Notes under the pieces: generated by a model
Database searches by the model: none
The model's input: only the letters and a program-made list of their open reading frames with translations
Told to the model about the DNA's origin: nothing
Translations under genes and position numbers: made by a program
Assembly: GCF_037126465.1 (NCBI RefSeq)
Contig: NW_026999480.1
Coordinates: forward strand, 1-64,000
DNA length: 64,000 nucleotides
Direction: 5' to 3'
DNA from: Ornithodoros turicata
Taxonomy: Eukaryota; Arthropoda; Arachnida; Ixodida; Argasidae
Shown: positions 1 to 11,732 of the stretch, piece after piece
Position numbering within the stretch: position 1 is the first letter of the stretch
How the letters are laid out: the number at the start of each line of letters is the position of its first letter

Positions 1-750
1 TTCACTGCAGTGCTCTCCATCAACATGTGACTGAATACTGTGTATGTAAGCTGTCATCTGGTCACGTCAGATATTTAATATGATCACAGCTATGTTCCCT
101 AACGATTAATGTGTTTAGAACATATGTAATGCTTCTTCGCTTTTTAATTTGGGAAACACACTATCGTGTGTTCACTATGACTTATTTTTATGTCCCCAGT
201 AATACCTGGGAGCTCCCAGTCTTCACAAACTTTCAGTGACGTGGTGTTGCAGAACACTACAGTGGTTTCGAATTCACTTCGCAGGCACTATAGTGAGAAG
301 CAATACCGAAACTACCGCAGTATGTAGCTTGCAGCCCGCTCATCTACGCCTCTCAAACAATGACCGCGCTCAAACTCACCTGCTTCCGTCTGCCTCTCGG
401 GTGTCTTGGCGGAGAAAAAAATGCGCAGCTCGCTTATTTCGTACACTTCTGTCAGGACCTGTACCATTTTCGGAAAAATGTAATGCTGTTGGTTAGCACG
501 TACATGCTTTGTTTCTAGCATTCGATATGCAACGGCCAAGACAGCTATACAGGTGTGCAGGGGATATTCTTTCACATGAAGTGTTGGCAGTGTGTAACTG
601 TGATATACCTGTACCCTATTTCTTTGAGTCTAGGCATACAACTCCCTCCTCAGTCATAACAAAGTAGCTGCAATTATTGGTTTGCTAAAAGCACCAAGAG
701 TGGCTGTGATAAATTATGTGTCGATATGAATAGTTCAAGTACGGTATGTG
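1..750. other. Intergenic DNA, no gene seen
   Basis: Frames are short and broken on both strands and nothing resembles a known protein. There is no repeat structure apart from the inverted-repeat element that starts near 751. Confidence 0.5.
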
Positions 751-1246
751 TACAGAGGATGTTGCACGAGAGAGTGACCATCAATTGTTGCAAGAAAACA
801 ACGAGAGATAAAAATTGAAAACATTCTGCATTACACTTGTGAAGGTTTTTGCTCCCAAACAGTGGTTTTCTATGGGTGTCCCTCGTTAATTAATGTGATT
901 AGCGCAATGGAACTAAAAAAATTTGCCAAGAAAAGGTAACCTTTTTGCATTAGTTAGAAGACCCATAGCCAAAACACACCATTTCAGTCACAAATACAGG
1001 ATGTTTCGCAAACGTTTCTACAAAAATTTGGCACCCAAAAACACCCAACAACCGCCTGAAAAACCTTTCCGTGACAAAATATTGAGTTCAAGATAATTAC
1101 TCTAATTATTGAGGTACACTGATGCAAACCTCCTGTTTGGGTGGCAAAAAGCTTCATAAGTGTTGTGCAATAGGTTTCCAATTTTTATCTCACGTAAATT
1201 TTTTAAAAAATAATGAAGGGAGACTCTCTCGTGCAACATCCTATAT
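751..1246. mobile_element. Short inverted-repeat (MITE-like) element
   Basis: The motif AGGATGTTGCACGAGAGAGT lies near 756-775 and its reverse complement near 1222-1242. They bound about 0.5 kb of AT-rich non-coding DNA. TA-rich sequence flanks both ends, so a Tc1/mariner-type target (TA) is possible but not resolved. There is no transposase frame, so this would be non-autonomous. Confidence 0.55.
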
Positions 1247-1559
1247 ATATGACGACAAACGTTTCATAAATGTTGCTCCACTGTGATTTGCTGCGTACCT
1301 TGCAAACTCCTCAATAAATTGTTTTTCAATATATATTTAAACTCTCTTTCCATTTGTATTGTTACACATGCAAGCACCAGAAACTGTCAGGGAACAGATT
1401 AACGCGTGCAATTATTTCCTTGTACGTTGCAGTAGATTATAGCAGTTTGGGATGCTGCTTCTGCACGCATAGGTGCAGGAGCATTAATGAAATACACGAA
1501 ATATAGGTCCCATATAGCGTAGGTAGCAACATCCTGGTTCAGTCCTACAATTGTCATAT
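1247..1559. other. Intergenic DNA, no feature seen
   Basis: AT-rich sequence with no supported gene. Confidence 0.4.
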
Positions 1560-1735
1560 ATGACGTCTTGTGGACAAACAGGGGACGTCCATGGATGCAC
1601 CTTTGACCGTCCAGCAGACGTCTACAGGACGTCCTGAGGAGTTTTGTGGATGTCCTCAGGACATCCATATGTCCAGAGATGGATGTCCAGAGGATGTCCT
1701 AAAGACATATATGGTTGTCTGGGCTGCTTCTTCTT
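1560..1735. repeat. Cluster of palindromic GACGTCC / GGATGTCC motifs
   Basis: The stretch just before the satellite array is built from degenerate repeats of GGACGTCC and GGATGTCC in both orientations, for example ATGTCCTCAGGACATCC. Such self-complementary octamer clusters usually belong to the ends of a repetitive element. A weaker cluster of similar character is at 32150-32300. Function unknown. Confidence 0.45.
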
Positions 1736-4700
1736 ACCCTGGCCACTTTTCGTTACGGTAGCTTTTTTCTATCGATCATTGGTTTGCGATGAATCCAACA
1801 AACAGGGTTCAACTCTCAGTGGGAAGTTTCTATTATGGTTCCCTCTGCTTCTTCTTACCTGGCCACTTTTCGTTACCGTAGCTTTTTTCTATCGATCATT
1901 GGTTTGCGATGAATCCAACAAACAGGGTTCAACTCTCAGTGGGAACTTTCTATTATGGTGCCCTCTGCTTCTTCTTACCTGGCCACTTTTCGTTACTGTA
2001 GCTTTTTTCTATCGATCATTGCTTTGCGATGAATCCAACAAACAGGGTTCAACTCTCAGTGGGAAGTTTCTATTATGGTTCCCTCTGCTTCTTCTTACCT
2101 GGCCACTCTTCGTTACGGTAGCTTTTTTCTATCGATCATTGGTTTGCGATGAATCCAACAAACACCGTTCAACTCTCAGTGGGCAACTTTCTAATATGGT
2201 TCCCTCTGCTCTTCTTACCCTGGCCACTTTTCGTTACTGTAGCTTTTTTCTATCGATCATTGGTTTGCAATGAATCCAACAAACAGGGTTCAACTCTCAG
2301 TGGGAAGTTTCTATTATGGTTCCCTCTGCTTCTTCTTACCCTGGCCACTTTTCGTTACCGTAGCTTTTTTCTATCGATCATTGCTTTGCGATGAATCCAA
2401 CAAACAGGGTTCAACTCTCAGTGGGAACTTTCTAATATGGCTCCCTCTGCTTCTTCTTACCCTGGCCACTTTTCGTTACTGTTGCTTTTTTCTATCGATC
2501 ATTGGTTTGCGATGAATCCAACAAACAGGGTTCAACTCTCAGTGGGAACTTTCTTATATGGTTCCCTCTGCTTCTTCTTACCCTGGCCACTTTTCGTTAG
2601 GGTAGCTTTTTTCTATCGATCATTGGTTTGCGATGAATCCACCAAACAGGGTTCAACTCTCAGTGGGAAGTTTGTATTATGGTTCCCTCTGCTTCTTCTA
2701 ACCCTGGCCACTTTTCGTTACCTGTAGCTGTTCTCTATCGATCATTACTTTGCGATGAATCCAACAAACAGGGTTCAACTCTAAGTGGGAACTTTCTGTT
2801 ATGGTTCCCTCTGCTTCTTCTTACCCTGACCACTTTTCGTTACTGTAGCTTTTTTCTATCGATCATTGGTTTGCGATTAATCCAACAAACAGGGTTCAAC
2901 TCTCAGTGGGAAGTTTATATTATGGTTCCCTCTGCTTCTTCTTACGCTGGCCACTTTTCGTTACGGTAGCTTTTTTCTATCGATCATTGCTTTGCGATGA
3001 ATCCAACACACAGGGTTCAACTCTCAGTGGGAACTTTCTAATATGGTTCCCTCTGCTTCTTCTTACACTGGCCACTTTTCGTTACCGTAGCTTTTTTCTA
3101 TCGATCATTGCTTTGCGATGAATCCAACAAACAGGGTTCAACTCTCAGTGGGAACTTTCTATTATGGTTCCCTCTGCTTCTTCTTACCCTGGCCACTTTT
3201 CGTTACGGTAGCTTTTTTCTATCGATCATTGGTTTGCGTTGAATCCAACAAACAGGGTTCAACTCTCAGTGGGAACTTTCTTATATGGTTCCCTCTGCTT
3301 CTTCTTACCCTGGCCACTTTTCGTTACTGTAGCTTTTTTCTATTGATCATTGGTTTGCGATGAATCCAACAAACAGGGTTCAACTCTCAGTGGGAACTTT
3401 CTATTATGGTTCCCTCTGCTTCTTCTTACCCTGGCCACTTTTCGTTACGGTAGCTTTTTTCTATCGATCATTGGTTTGCGATGAATCCAACAAACAGGGT
3501 TCAACTCTCAGTGGGAACTTTCTATATGGTTCCCTCTGCTTCTTCTTACCCTGGCCACTTTTCGTTGCGGTAGCTTTTTTCTATCGATCATTGGTTTGCG
3601 ATGAATCCAAGAAACAGGGCTCAACTCTCAGTGGGAAGTTTGTATTATGCTTCCCTCTGCTTCTTCTTACCCTGGCCACTCTTCGTTACCGTAGCTTTTT
3701 TCTATCGATCATTGGTTTGCGATGAATCCAACAAACAGCGTTCAACTCTCAGTGGCAACTTTCTAATATGGTTCCCTCTGCTCCTTCTTACCCTGGCCAC
3801 TTTTCGTTACGGTAGCTTTTTTCTATCGATCATTGGTTTGCGATGAATCCAACAAACAGCGTTCAACTCTCAGTGGCAAGTTTCTATTATGGTTCCCTCT
3901 GCTTCTTCTTACCCTGGCCACTTTTCGTTACCGTAGCTTTTTTCTATCGATCATTGATTTGCGATGAATCCAACAAACAGGGTTCAACTCTCAGTGGGGA
4001 CTTTCTAATATGGCTCCCTCTGCTTCTTCTTACCCTGGCCACTTTTCGTTACGGTAGCTTTTTTCTATCGATCATTGCTTTGCGATGAATCCAACAAACA
4101 GGGTTCATCTCTCAGTGGGAAGTTTCTATTATGGTTCCCTCTGCTCCTTCTTACCCTGGCCACTTTTCGTTACCGTAGCTTTTTTCTATCGATCATTGGC
4201 TTTGCGATGAATCCAACAAACAGGGTTCAACTCTGAGTGGGAACTTTCTAATATGGCTCCCTCTGCTTCTTCTTACCCTGGCCACTTTTCGTTACTGTTG
4301 CTTTTTTCTATCGATCATTGGTTTGCAATGAATCCAACAGGGTTCAACTCTCAGTGGGAAGTTTCTATTATGGTTCCCTCTGCTTCTTCTTACCCTGGCC
4401 ACTTTTCGTTACCGTAGCTTTTTTCTATCGATCATTGCTTTGCGATGAATCCAACAAACAGGGTTCAACTCTCAGTGGGGACTTTCTAATATGGCTCCCT
4501 CTGCTTCTTCTTACCCTGGCCACTTTTCGTTACCGTAGCTTTTTTCTATCGATCATTGCTTTGCGATGAATCCAACAAACAGGGTTCAACTCTCAGTGGG
4601 AACTTTCTATTATGGTTCCCTCTGCTTCTTCTTACCCTGGCCACTTTTCGTTACGGTAGCTTTTTTCTATCGATCATTGGTTTGCGTTGAATCCAACAAA

Positions 4701-7700
4701 CAAGGTTCAACTCTCAGTGGGAACTTTCTTATATGGTTCCCTCTGCTTCTTCTTACCCTGGCCACTTTTCGTTACGGTAACTTTTTTCTATTGATCATTG
4801 GTTTGCGATGAATCCAACAAACAGGGTTCAACTCTCAGTGGGAACTTTCTATTATGGTTCCCTCTGCTTCTTCTTACCCTGGCCACTTTTGGTTACGGTA
4901 GCTTTTTTCTATCGATCATTGGTTTGCGTTGAATCCAACAAACAGGGTTCAACTCTCAGTGGGAACTTTCTTATATGGTTCCCTCTGCTTCTTCTTACCC
5001 TGGCCACTTTTCGTTGCGGTAGCTTTTTTCTATTGATCATTGGTTTGCGATGAATCCAAGAAACAGGGCTCAACTCTCAGTGGGAAGTTTGTATTATGCT
5101 TCCCTCTGCTTCTTCTTACCCTGGCCACTCTTCGTTACCGTAGCTTTTTTCTATCGATCATTGGTTTGCGATGAATCCAACAAACAGCGTTCAACTCTCA
5201 GTGGCAACTTTCTAATATGGTTCCCTCTGCTCCTTCTTACCCTGGCCACTTTTCGTTACGGTAGCTTTTTTCTATCGATCATTGGTTTGCGATGAATCCA
5301 ACAAACAGCGTTCAACTCTCAGTGGCAAGTTTCTATTATGGTTCCCTCTGCTTCTTCTTACCCTGGCCACTTTTCGTTACCGTAGCTTTTTTCTATCGAT
5401 CATTGATTTGCGATGAATCCAACAAACAGGGTTCAACTCTCAGTGGGGACTTTCTAATATGGCTCCCTCTGCTTCTTCTTACCCTGGCCACTTTTCGTTA
5501 CGGTAGCTTTTTTCTATCGATCATTGCTTTGCGATGAATCCAACAGACAGGGTTCATCTCTCAGTGGGAAGTTTCTATTATGGTTCCCTCTGCTCCTTCT
5601 TACCCTGGCCACTTTTCGTTACCGTAGCTTTTTTCTATCGATCATTGCTTTGCGATGAATCCAACAAACAGGGTTCAACTCTGAGTGGGAACTTTCTAAT
5701 ATGGCTCCCTCTGCTTCTTCTTACCCTGGCCACTTTTCGTTACTGTTGCTTTTTTCTATCGATCATTGGTTTGCGATGAATCCAACAGGGTTCAACTCTC
5801 AGTGGGAAGTTTCTATTATGGTTCCCTCTGCTTCTTCTTACCCTGGCCACTTTTCGTTACCGTAGCTTTTTTCTATCGATCATTGCTTTGCGATGAATCC
5901 AACAAACAGGGTTCAACTCTCAGTGGGGACTTTCTAATATGGCTCCCTCTGCTTCTTCTTACCCTGGCCACTTTTCGTTACCGTAGCTTTTTTCTATCGA
6001 TCATTGCTTTGCGATGAATCCAACAAACAGGGTTCAACTCTCAGTGGGAACTTTCTATTATGGTTCCCTCTGCTTCTTCTTACCCTGGCCACTTTTCGTT
6101 ACGGTAGCTTTTTTCTATCGATCATTGGTTTGCGTTGAATCCAACAAACAAGGTTCAACTCTCAGTGGGAACTTTCTTATATGGTTCCCTCTGCTTCTTC
6201 TTACCCTGGCCACTTTTCGTTAGGGTAGCTTTTTTCTATCGATCATTGGTTTGCGATGAATCCACCAAACAGGGTTCAACTCTCAGTGGGAAGTTTCTAT
6301 TAGGGTTCCCTCTGCTTCTTCTAACCCTGGCCACTTTTCGTTACCGTAGCTTTTTTCTATCGATCATTGCTTTGCGATGAATCCAACAAACAGGGTTCAA
6401 CTCTCAGTGGGAACTTTCTATTATGGTTCCCTCTGCTTCTTCTTACCCTGGCCACTTTTCGTTACGGTAGCTTTTTTCTATCGATCATTGGTTTGCGTTG
6501 AATCCAACAAACAGGGTTCAACTCTCAGTGGGAACTTTCTATTATGGTTCCCTCTGCTTCTTCTTACCCTGGCCACTTTTCGTTACGGTAACTTTTTTCT
6601 ATTGATCATTGGTTTGCGATGAATCCAACAAACAGGGTTCAACTCTCAGTGGGAACTTTCTATTATGGTTCCCTCTGCTTCTTCTTACCCTGGCCACTTT
6701 TGGTTACGGTAGCTTTTTTCTATTGATCATTGGTTTGCGATGAATCCAAGAAACAGGGTTCAACTCTCAGTGGGAACTTTCTATTATGGTGCCCTCTGCT
6801 TCTTCTTACCCTGGCCACTTTTCGTTACGGTAGCTTTTTCTATCGATCATTGCTTTACGATGAATCCAACAAACAGGGTTCAACTCTCAGTGGGAAGTTT
6901 CTATTATGGTTCCCTCTGCTTCTTCTTACTCTGGCCACTCTTCGTTACGGTAGCTTTTTTCTATCGATCATTGGTTTGCGATGAATCCAACAAACAGGGT
7001 TCAACTCTCAGTGGGAACTTTCTATTATGGTGCCCTCTGCTTCTTCTTACCCTGGCCACTTTTCGTTACGGTAGCTTTTTTCTATCGATCATTGCTTTAC
7101 GATGAATCCAACAAACAGGGTTCAACTCTCAGTGGGAAGTTTCTATTATGGTTCCCTCTGCTTCTTCTTACTCTGGCCACTCTTCGTTACGGTAGCTCTT
7201 TTCTATCGATCATTGGTTTGCGATGAATCCAACAAACAGCGTTCAACTCTCAGTGGCAACTTTCTAATATGGTTCCCTCTGCTCCTTCTTACCCTGGCCA
7301 CTTTTCGTTACGGTAGCTTTTTTCTATCGATCATTGGTTTGCGATGAATCCAACAGGGTTCAACTCTCAGTGGGAAGTTTCTATTATGGTTCCCTCTGCT
7401 TCTTCTTACCCTGGCCACTTTTCGTTACCGTAGCTTTTTTCTATCGATCATTGCTTTGCGATGAATCCAACAAACAGGGTTCAACTCTCAGTGGGACTTT
7501 CTAATATGGCTCCCTCTGCTTCTTCTTACCCTGGCCACTTTTCGTTACGGTAGCTTTTTTCTATCGATCATTGCTTTGCGATGAATCCAACAAACAGGGT
7601 TCAACTCTCAGTGGGAAGTTTCTATTATGGTTCCCTCTGCTCCTTCTTACCCTGGCCACTTTTCGTTACCGTAGCTTTTTTCTATCGATCATTGCTTTGC

Positions 7701-8676
7701 GATGAATCCAACAAACAGGGTTCAACTCTGAGAGGGAACTTTCTAATATGGCTCCCTCTGCTTCTTCTTACCCTGGCCACTTTTCGTTACTGTTGCTTTT
7801 TTCTATCGATCATTGGTTTGCGATGAATCCAACAGGGTTCAACTCTCAGTGGGAAGTTTCTATTATGGTTCCCTCTGCTTCTTCTTACCCTGGCCACTTT
7901 TCGTTACCGTAGCTTTTTTCTATCGATCATTGCTTTGCGATGAATCCAACAAACAGGGTTCAACTCTCAGTGGGAACTTTCTATTATGGTTCCCTCTGCT
8001 TCTTCTTACCCTGGCCACTTTTCGTTACGGTAGCTTTTTTCTATCGATCATTGGTTTGCGTTGAATCCAACAAACAAGGTTCAACTCTCAGTGGGAACTT
8101 TCTTATATGGTTCCCTCTGCTTCTTCTTACCCTGGCCACTTTTCGTTACTGTTGCTTTTTTCTATCGATCATTGGTTTGCGATGAATCCAACAGGGTTCA
8201 ACTCTCAGTGGGAAGTTTCTATTATGGTTCCCTCTGCTTCTTCTTACCCTGGCCACTTTTCGTTACCGTAGCTTTTTTCTATCGATCATTGCTTTGCGAT
8301 GAATCCAACAAACAGGGTTCAACTCTCAGTGGGAACTTTCTATTATGGTTCCCTCTGCTTCTTCTTACCCTGGCCACTTTTCGTTACGGTAGCTTTTTTC
8401 TATCGATCATTGGTTTGCGTTGAATCCAACAAACAAGGTTCAACTCTCAGTGGGAACTTTCTTATATGGTTCCCTCTGCTTCTTCTTACCCTGGCCACTT
8501 TTCGTTAGGGTAGCTTTTTTCTATCGATCATTGGTTTGCGATGAATCCACCAAACAGGGTTCAACTCTCAGTGGGAAGTTTCTATTAGGGTTCCCTCTGC
8601 TTCTTCTAACCCTGGCCACTTTTCGTTACCGTAGCTGTTCTCTATCGATCATTACTTTGCGATGAATCCAACAAAC
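1736..8676. repeat. Satellite array, 120-121 bp monomer
   Basis: About 57 head-to-tail copies of a 120-121 bp monomer containing the landmarks GATGAATCCAACAAACAGGG, TCTCAGTGGGAA, CTTCTTACCCTGGCCAC and TTTTTTCTATCGATCATTG. The first monomers have a 120-bp period and later ones 121 bp. A few copies lack 6 bp (CAACAGGG instead of CAACAAACAGGG). Because 121 is not a multiple of 3, each frame stays open for about two monomers, which yields many 81-codon frames that should not be read as genes. The array stops abruptly at the left end of the Polinton at 8677. Confidence 0.97.
3601..6200. repeat. Higher-order repeat within the satellite (12-monomer period)
   Basis: The block beginning at 3601, with variants such as CCAAGAAACAGGGCT and TTATGCTTCCC, recurs almost base for base at 5050, an offset of 1,449 bp or 12 monomers. 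The match continues for at least 1.1 kb: 3843 pairs with 5292, 4318 with 5766, and 4566 with 6014. Parts of the same series recur near 7813 and 8299. This indicates recent unequal exchange of multi-monomer blocks. Confidence 0.8.
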
Positions 8677-9220
8677 AGTAGTAAGTACTGACCACGTTTA
8701 TCCGGAAACGCACATCTGGCCTGGACGCCATTAATTAGCAATTAGAGCCAATTGGGACCCCCCACATTAATCAGCACCCTCCAGGGAGCCATCACACTAA
8801 TTGGGGAATGTCTATCTTGCGTCCAGACCAAGATGTGCGTTTCCGGATAATCGTGGTCATAAAAATAAAAAAAATAGGCAGAAAATAAAATAAAAAGATA
8901 GAAATAGAGTGGAGAGAAACAATTTATTCGAAAATCAACGATGCCGCGGCGAAGAAGCCGCTCCGCAACACCCGAGTGACCAGCGTCCGCCATGTTGGTA
9001 GTTTGCACCCAGCAGTTGCAGAGATCGACGACAGGTGGCCACTTAGTTGCAAGGCATCACACCAGATGGCGCCACCATCATAGCTCTAGACGAGAAAGAC
9101 AGAACAAGATACTAGCGGCGGGTAAAAATGACAGCACTGCTAAGCAAGTCTAGGCATGCGAGAGAAAAGGTCTAACCGCTACTGCTAAAACAGAAAACAG
9201 TACACATCGGGGAAAAAGGA

Positions 9221-9535
9221 TTACGGGAACGATCGCTTAGGCCCAACACTACGCAGCTAACACAAGGCGGGAACCACACATCGCTAAACATGCGAGAAAA
9301 GGCTTAACACGAGCGCGGTCACCGCTAAACACGGCAAACATACGAGGAAAGAGGCTTACGGGGGCGATCGCTTAGCCCTAACCACAACACTATGCAGCTA
9401 ACACAAGGCGGGAACCACACATCGCTAAACATGCGTCAACAGGCTTGGACACCGCAAAACAAGTCTAAACATGCGAGAAAAGGCTTAACACGAGCGCGGT
9501 CACCGCTAAACACGGCAAACATACGAGAAAAGGAG
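9221..9535 (+). repeat. Tandem duplication inside the left TIR
   Basis: A unit of about 135 bp with GCGATCGCTTAG, GCAGCTAACACAAGGCGGGA and TCGCTAAACATGCG occurs twice, starting near 9221 and 9356. CTAAACATGCGAGAAAAGGC also recurs. The right TIR carries its own two-copy version at about 24190-24540. Confidence 0.75.
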
Positions 9536-9889
9536 CGCGTCAAATCACTCACTCACCTTTTCCCCCGCGGCAACTTCCAGGCAGAAACTGAGCGAGCGCG
9601 GAGAACATACGTCTGCTCCCTACGAGATCCAGCCAGCAACTGAGCGAGCGCGCGGAGCGCACGTCCGTCTTCCGCGACGGTCGAGAGAAACTGAGAGAGG
9701 CGACGCGCGCGCGCCCTCTGCTCCACCCGTCCGCGCATGCGCGCGCGCGCGCTCCTAGCGCCCCCCCTGCGCCGGCCGCGGGTGTTTTCGGTTTCGGCTC
9801 TCTGCTGCTGCGCGCGCGCTCCTAGCGGCGACGGGTGGCTTTTCAGTTTCGCTTTCATTCTCCGTTCTTTGCGCGCGCGCGTTTATCTC

Positions 9890-9896
9890 TATAAAG
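9890..9896 (+). promoter_or_regulatory. TATA box in left TIR
   Basis: TATAAAG lies about 60 bp before the first ATG of the left-end gene and points inward. The mirror copy in the right TIR drives the opposite strand, so both outermost genes seem to share a duplicated promoter. Confidence 0.7.
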
Positions 9897-9948
9897 GCAG
9901 CGCGCACCGCGCTCGCGTCATCATTCTGACCGATACGTGGAAAACGCC

Positions 9949-10228
9949 ATGTGTGGTTTATTCTCCTGCGTTTCTCGTCGTCGCAAGGAAAAGACAAAAA
10001 AACGAAGAACTTCGCGAATTTATACGCGGCATCGTGGAGGAAGCCTTTCAAGTCCACCGTCTGGAATGGTTGCAAGCACGTCAAGAAATGTGTCAGGACA
10101 AGATGAAGACGCTCGACCGCATCTTAGCGGCGGACAGACTGACGAAAAAGAAGTCCAACTTTAGCCTGGACAATCTGTATTGGGAACGCAGTTCCGATGT
10201 AGAGGACGACGACGACGAGGATGTGTAA
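9949..10228 (+). pseudogene. Left-end Polinton gene, small charged protein, frameshifted
   Basis: The first ATG after the TIR TATA box is at 9949 and opens an MCGLFSC... frame. The frame that reads to the stop at 10226-10228 is a different one. It gives about 75 residues of helical, charged protein (IVEEAFQVHRLEWLQARQE) with a very acidic tail (DVEDDDDEDV). The two frames meet at the A-rich run near 9995-10005, so a one-base slip there is likely. A poly(A) signal AATAAA overlaps the stop. The product is not recognised. Its position behind the TIR promoter suggests an early or regulatory role, which is inference. Confidence 0.55.
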
Positions 10229-10298
10229 ATAAAAAGCGATGCATTTCTCTTCGAGTCTCAGTCTCTTCTTCTCTTCGTGCAACGTGTACGCACGCAAC

Positions 10299-10931
10299 AT
10301 GTCTTCCCCCGAACCTTTTCGTTTCCGTCATCCCTTTCGCTGTATCTTAAGCGGCCCCTCCATGTGCGGCAAATCTACGTTCGTTGCTAACGTGTTGAGG
10401 AACCTGAACGACGTGGTGGACAAGCCCCCGTCACAAATATTCTACGTGCAGAAATATGCTTCGCCGAGCATGCAGGACGAATTCGGGACTCCGTAAATTT
10501 ACCAAGGAGCTACCGCGAGAGTGGGACACGTCGCGCGCTACGCTGATCGTCGTCGACGATCACATGACCGACGCCGGTTCCTTGAAGGAGGTGACCGATC
10601 TTTCATTCGGGGTTCTCACCACGCCAACGCGTCGATCTTCTTACTCGTTCAAAACATCTTTTTCGACAGTAGCCATTTTAGAACAATATCCTACAACGCC
10701 AGTTACGTCGTCCTGTGGCGCACCGTGCGCAGCGTGCACCAGATGGAACATTTCGGCCAACAGCTATTTGGCAGAAAAAGATTGGAGTATTTTCTGGACG
10801 CATATAAACAAGCAATGTCGTCGCCCCACGCATATTTACTCGTGGATCTTCACAACTATACGCACGAGGATCACAGGTTGCGTAGCAATATCTTCCCGGG
10901 AGAACGTCAATATATCTACGCTCCGAAATGA
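10299..10931 (+). pseudogene. Packaging ATPase (FtsK/HerA type), frameshifted
   Basis: Would pump the DNA genome into capsids. The ATG at 10299 is followed by a short N-terminus and a clear Walker A loop, GPSMCGKST. The Walker B stretch (TLIVVDD) is in another frame at about 10528-10548. The frame then returns to the first, where SHHANASIFLLVQN and later motifs follow the usual Polinton ATPase order. At least two compensating frame breaks (near 10480-10500 and near 10600) are therefore present. The length, about 210 codons, fits the family. The stop TGA overlaps the ATG of the next gene (ATGA at 10928-10931), as in a compact viral genome. Confidence 0.88.
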
Positions 10932-11272
10932 ATCTCCGCCCTCACCTCACTTTACTCAAAGTACTCTCCACTCTACCCCCTCCACGCCGCCGCGACGTCT
11001 TGAGACGTTCGTCCTCGTCCGACATGAAACACCTCTCCGAAATTTGCCTCAATGTATTGAACGGAAAGGTGGCTCTAGCTCCAGATACGTTCGCGCGTTT
11101 GAAGAAGCACAAACGCTTTTTACGACGGCTCGCCTACAAAAAGATTCACAAGAATCCGCAACGTTTGAAGCGCTATCTGTCTCAGCAGCGAGGACAGGGC
11201 GTTCTTTCGTCGGTGGTTCCTCTCCTGCTTTCCGCCGTGTTGAACCTTTTCGCCAATGGCCAAGAGAATTGA
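10928..11272 (+). CDS. Small basic protein with hydrophobic C-terminus, Polinton-associated
   Basis: 114 codons, intact. The start overlaps the ATPase stop and the end overlaps the next start by 17 bp. The protein is rich in Arg/Lys (LKKHKRFLRRLAYKKIHK) and ends with a hydrophobic segment (VLSSVVPLLLSAVLNLF). Proteins of this make-up, with a central 'LNVLNGKVAL' type motif, recur in Polinton/adintovirus gene sets and have been likened to adenovirus core or lytic peptides. A virion-core or membrane-active role is inference. Confidence 0.68.
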   Translation: MNLRPHLTLLKVLSTLPPPRRRDVLRRSSSSDMKHLSEICLNVLNGKVALAPDTFARLKKHKRFLRRLAYKKIHKNPQRLKRYLSQQRGQGVLSSVVPLLLSAVLNLFANGQEN

Positions 11273-11732
11273 AGTGACCACCTCCATCGGAAACATTCTT
11301 TCCTCGAAGGAGAGTGACGACGTCAAAGTGAAACTCATACTGCAAGCACTGTATCGCATACTCAAGCAGTACGGATTTGACCCCTACGACAATAAAAACA
11401 AGGCGTCCGACGCTACAAATGACTTTGACTATTCGCTCCTCTCTCCAGAGGTGGACGAAGAGGAAGCGGAAAGGGTCGTCTCGGAATTAAAGAAGGTTCT
11501 TTCCTGGGATCGCGAGGGTTGTGTCTCCGTGTCGGGCAAGCCCATCAGACACTCCTCCGTTTACGAACTCGTCAATTATTTGTTGCAACGTAAGACGGGA
11601 AAGAAACCTTCCTGGTTCCCCAAAGTCTCGAAACTATTGCGTCTGATTTCTCTACCCAAATCTCGCGAGCCTCAACAGCAGCAGCAGCAGCAGCAGGCCT
11701 CCATTGCGTGGACGACTTATGGAGGGATATGA
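11256..11732 (+). CDS. Conserved Polinton protein of unknown function, polyQ tail
   Basis: 158 codons, intact. The N-terminus contains DVKVKLILQALYRILK. The middle is acidic (PEVDEEEAERVV). A C-terminal block (SWDREGCVSVSGKPI...SSVYELVNYLLQ) resembles a small domain seen next to integrase genes in other Polintons. It ends with eight glutamines encoded by a CAG run (about 11677-11697). The 3' end overlaps the integrase start in another frame. Function not known. Confidence 0.65.
   Translation: MAKRIEVTTSIGNILSSKESDDVKVKLILQALYRILKQYGFDPYDNKNKASDATNDFDYSLLSPEVDEEEAERVVSELKKVLSWDREGCVSVSGKPIRHSSVYELVNYLLQRKTGKKPSWFPKVSKLLRLISLPKSREPQQQQQQQQASIAWTTYGGI

Larger units (their letters stand above)
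8677..9923 (+). repeat. Polinton left terminal inverted repeat
   Basis: Matches the reverse complement of 23836-25081 over its whole length, with substitutions and small indels. Shared landmarks include TTAATTAGCAATTAGAGC, GGGACCCCCCACATTAATCA, CACTAATTGGGGA and the GC-rich inner end with a TATAAAG box. Homology stops sharply after GCGTCATCA at 9923. Confidence 0.93.

Noticed and set aside
1644..8665. Dozens of overlapping 81-codon frames (MNPTNRVQLSVG...)
   Set aside because: They are frames of the 121-bp satellite monomer, each spanning two monomers before a stop, and are explained by the repeat itself.
9553..9858. Arg/Ala-rich frames in the GC-rich inner TIR, on both strands
   Set aside because: Composition artefact of GCGCGC runs. 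They lie in the promoter region and have no homologue in the other TIR frame.
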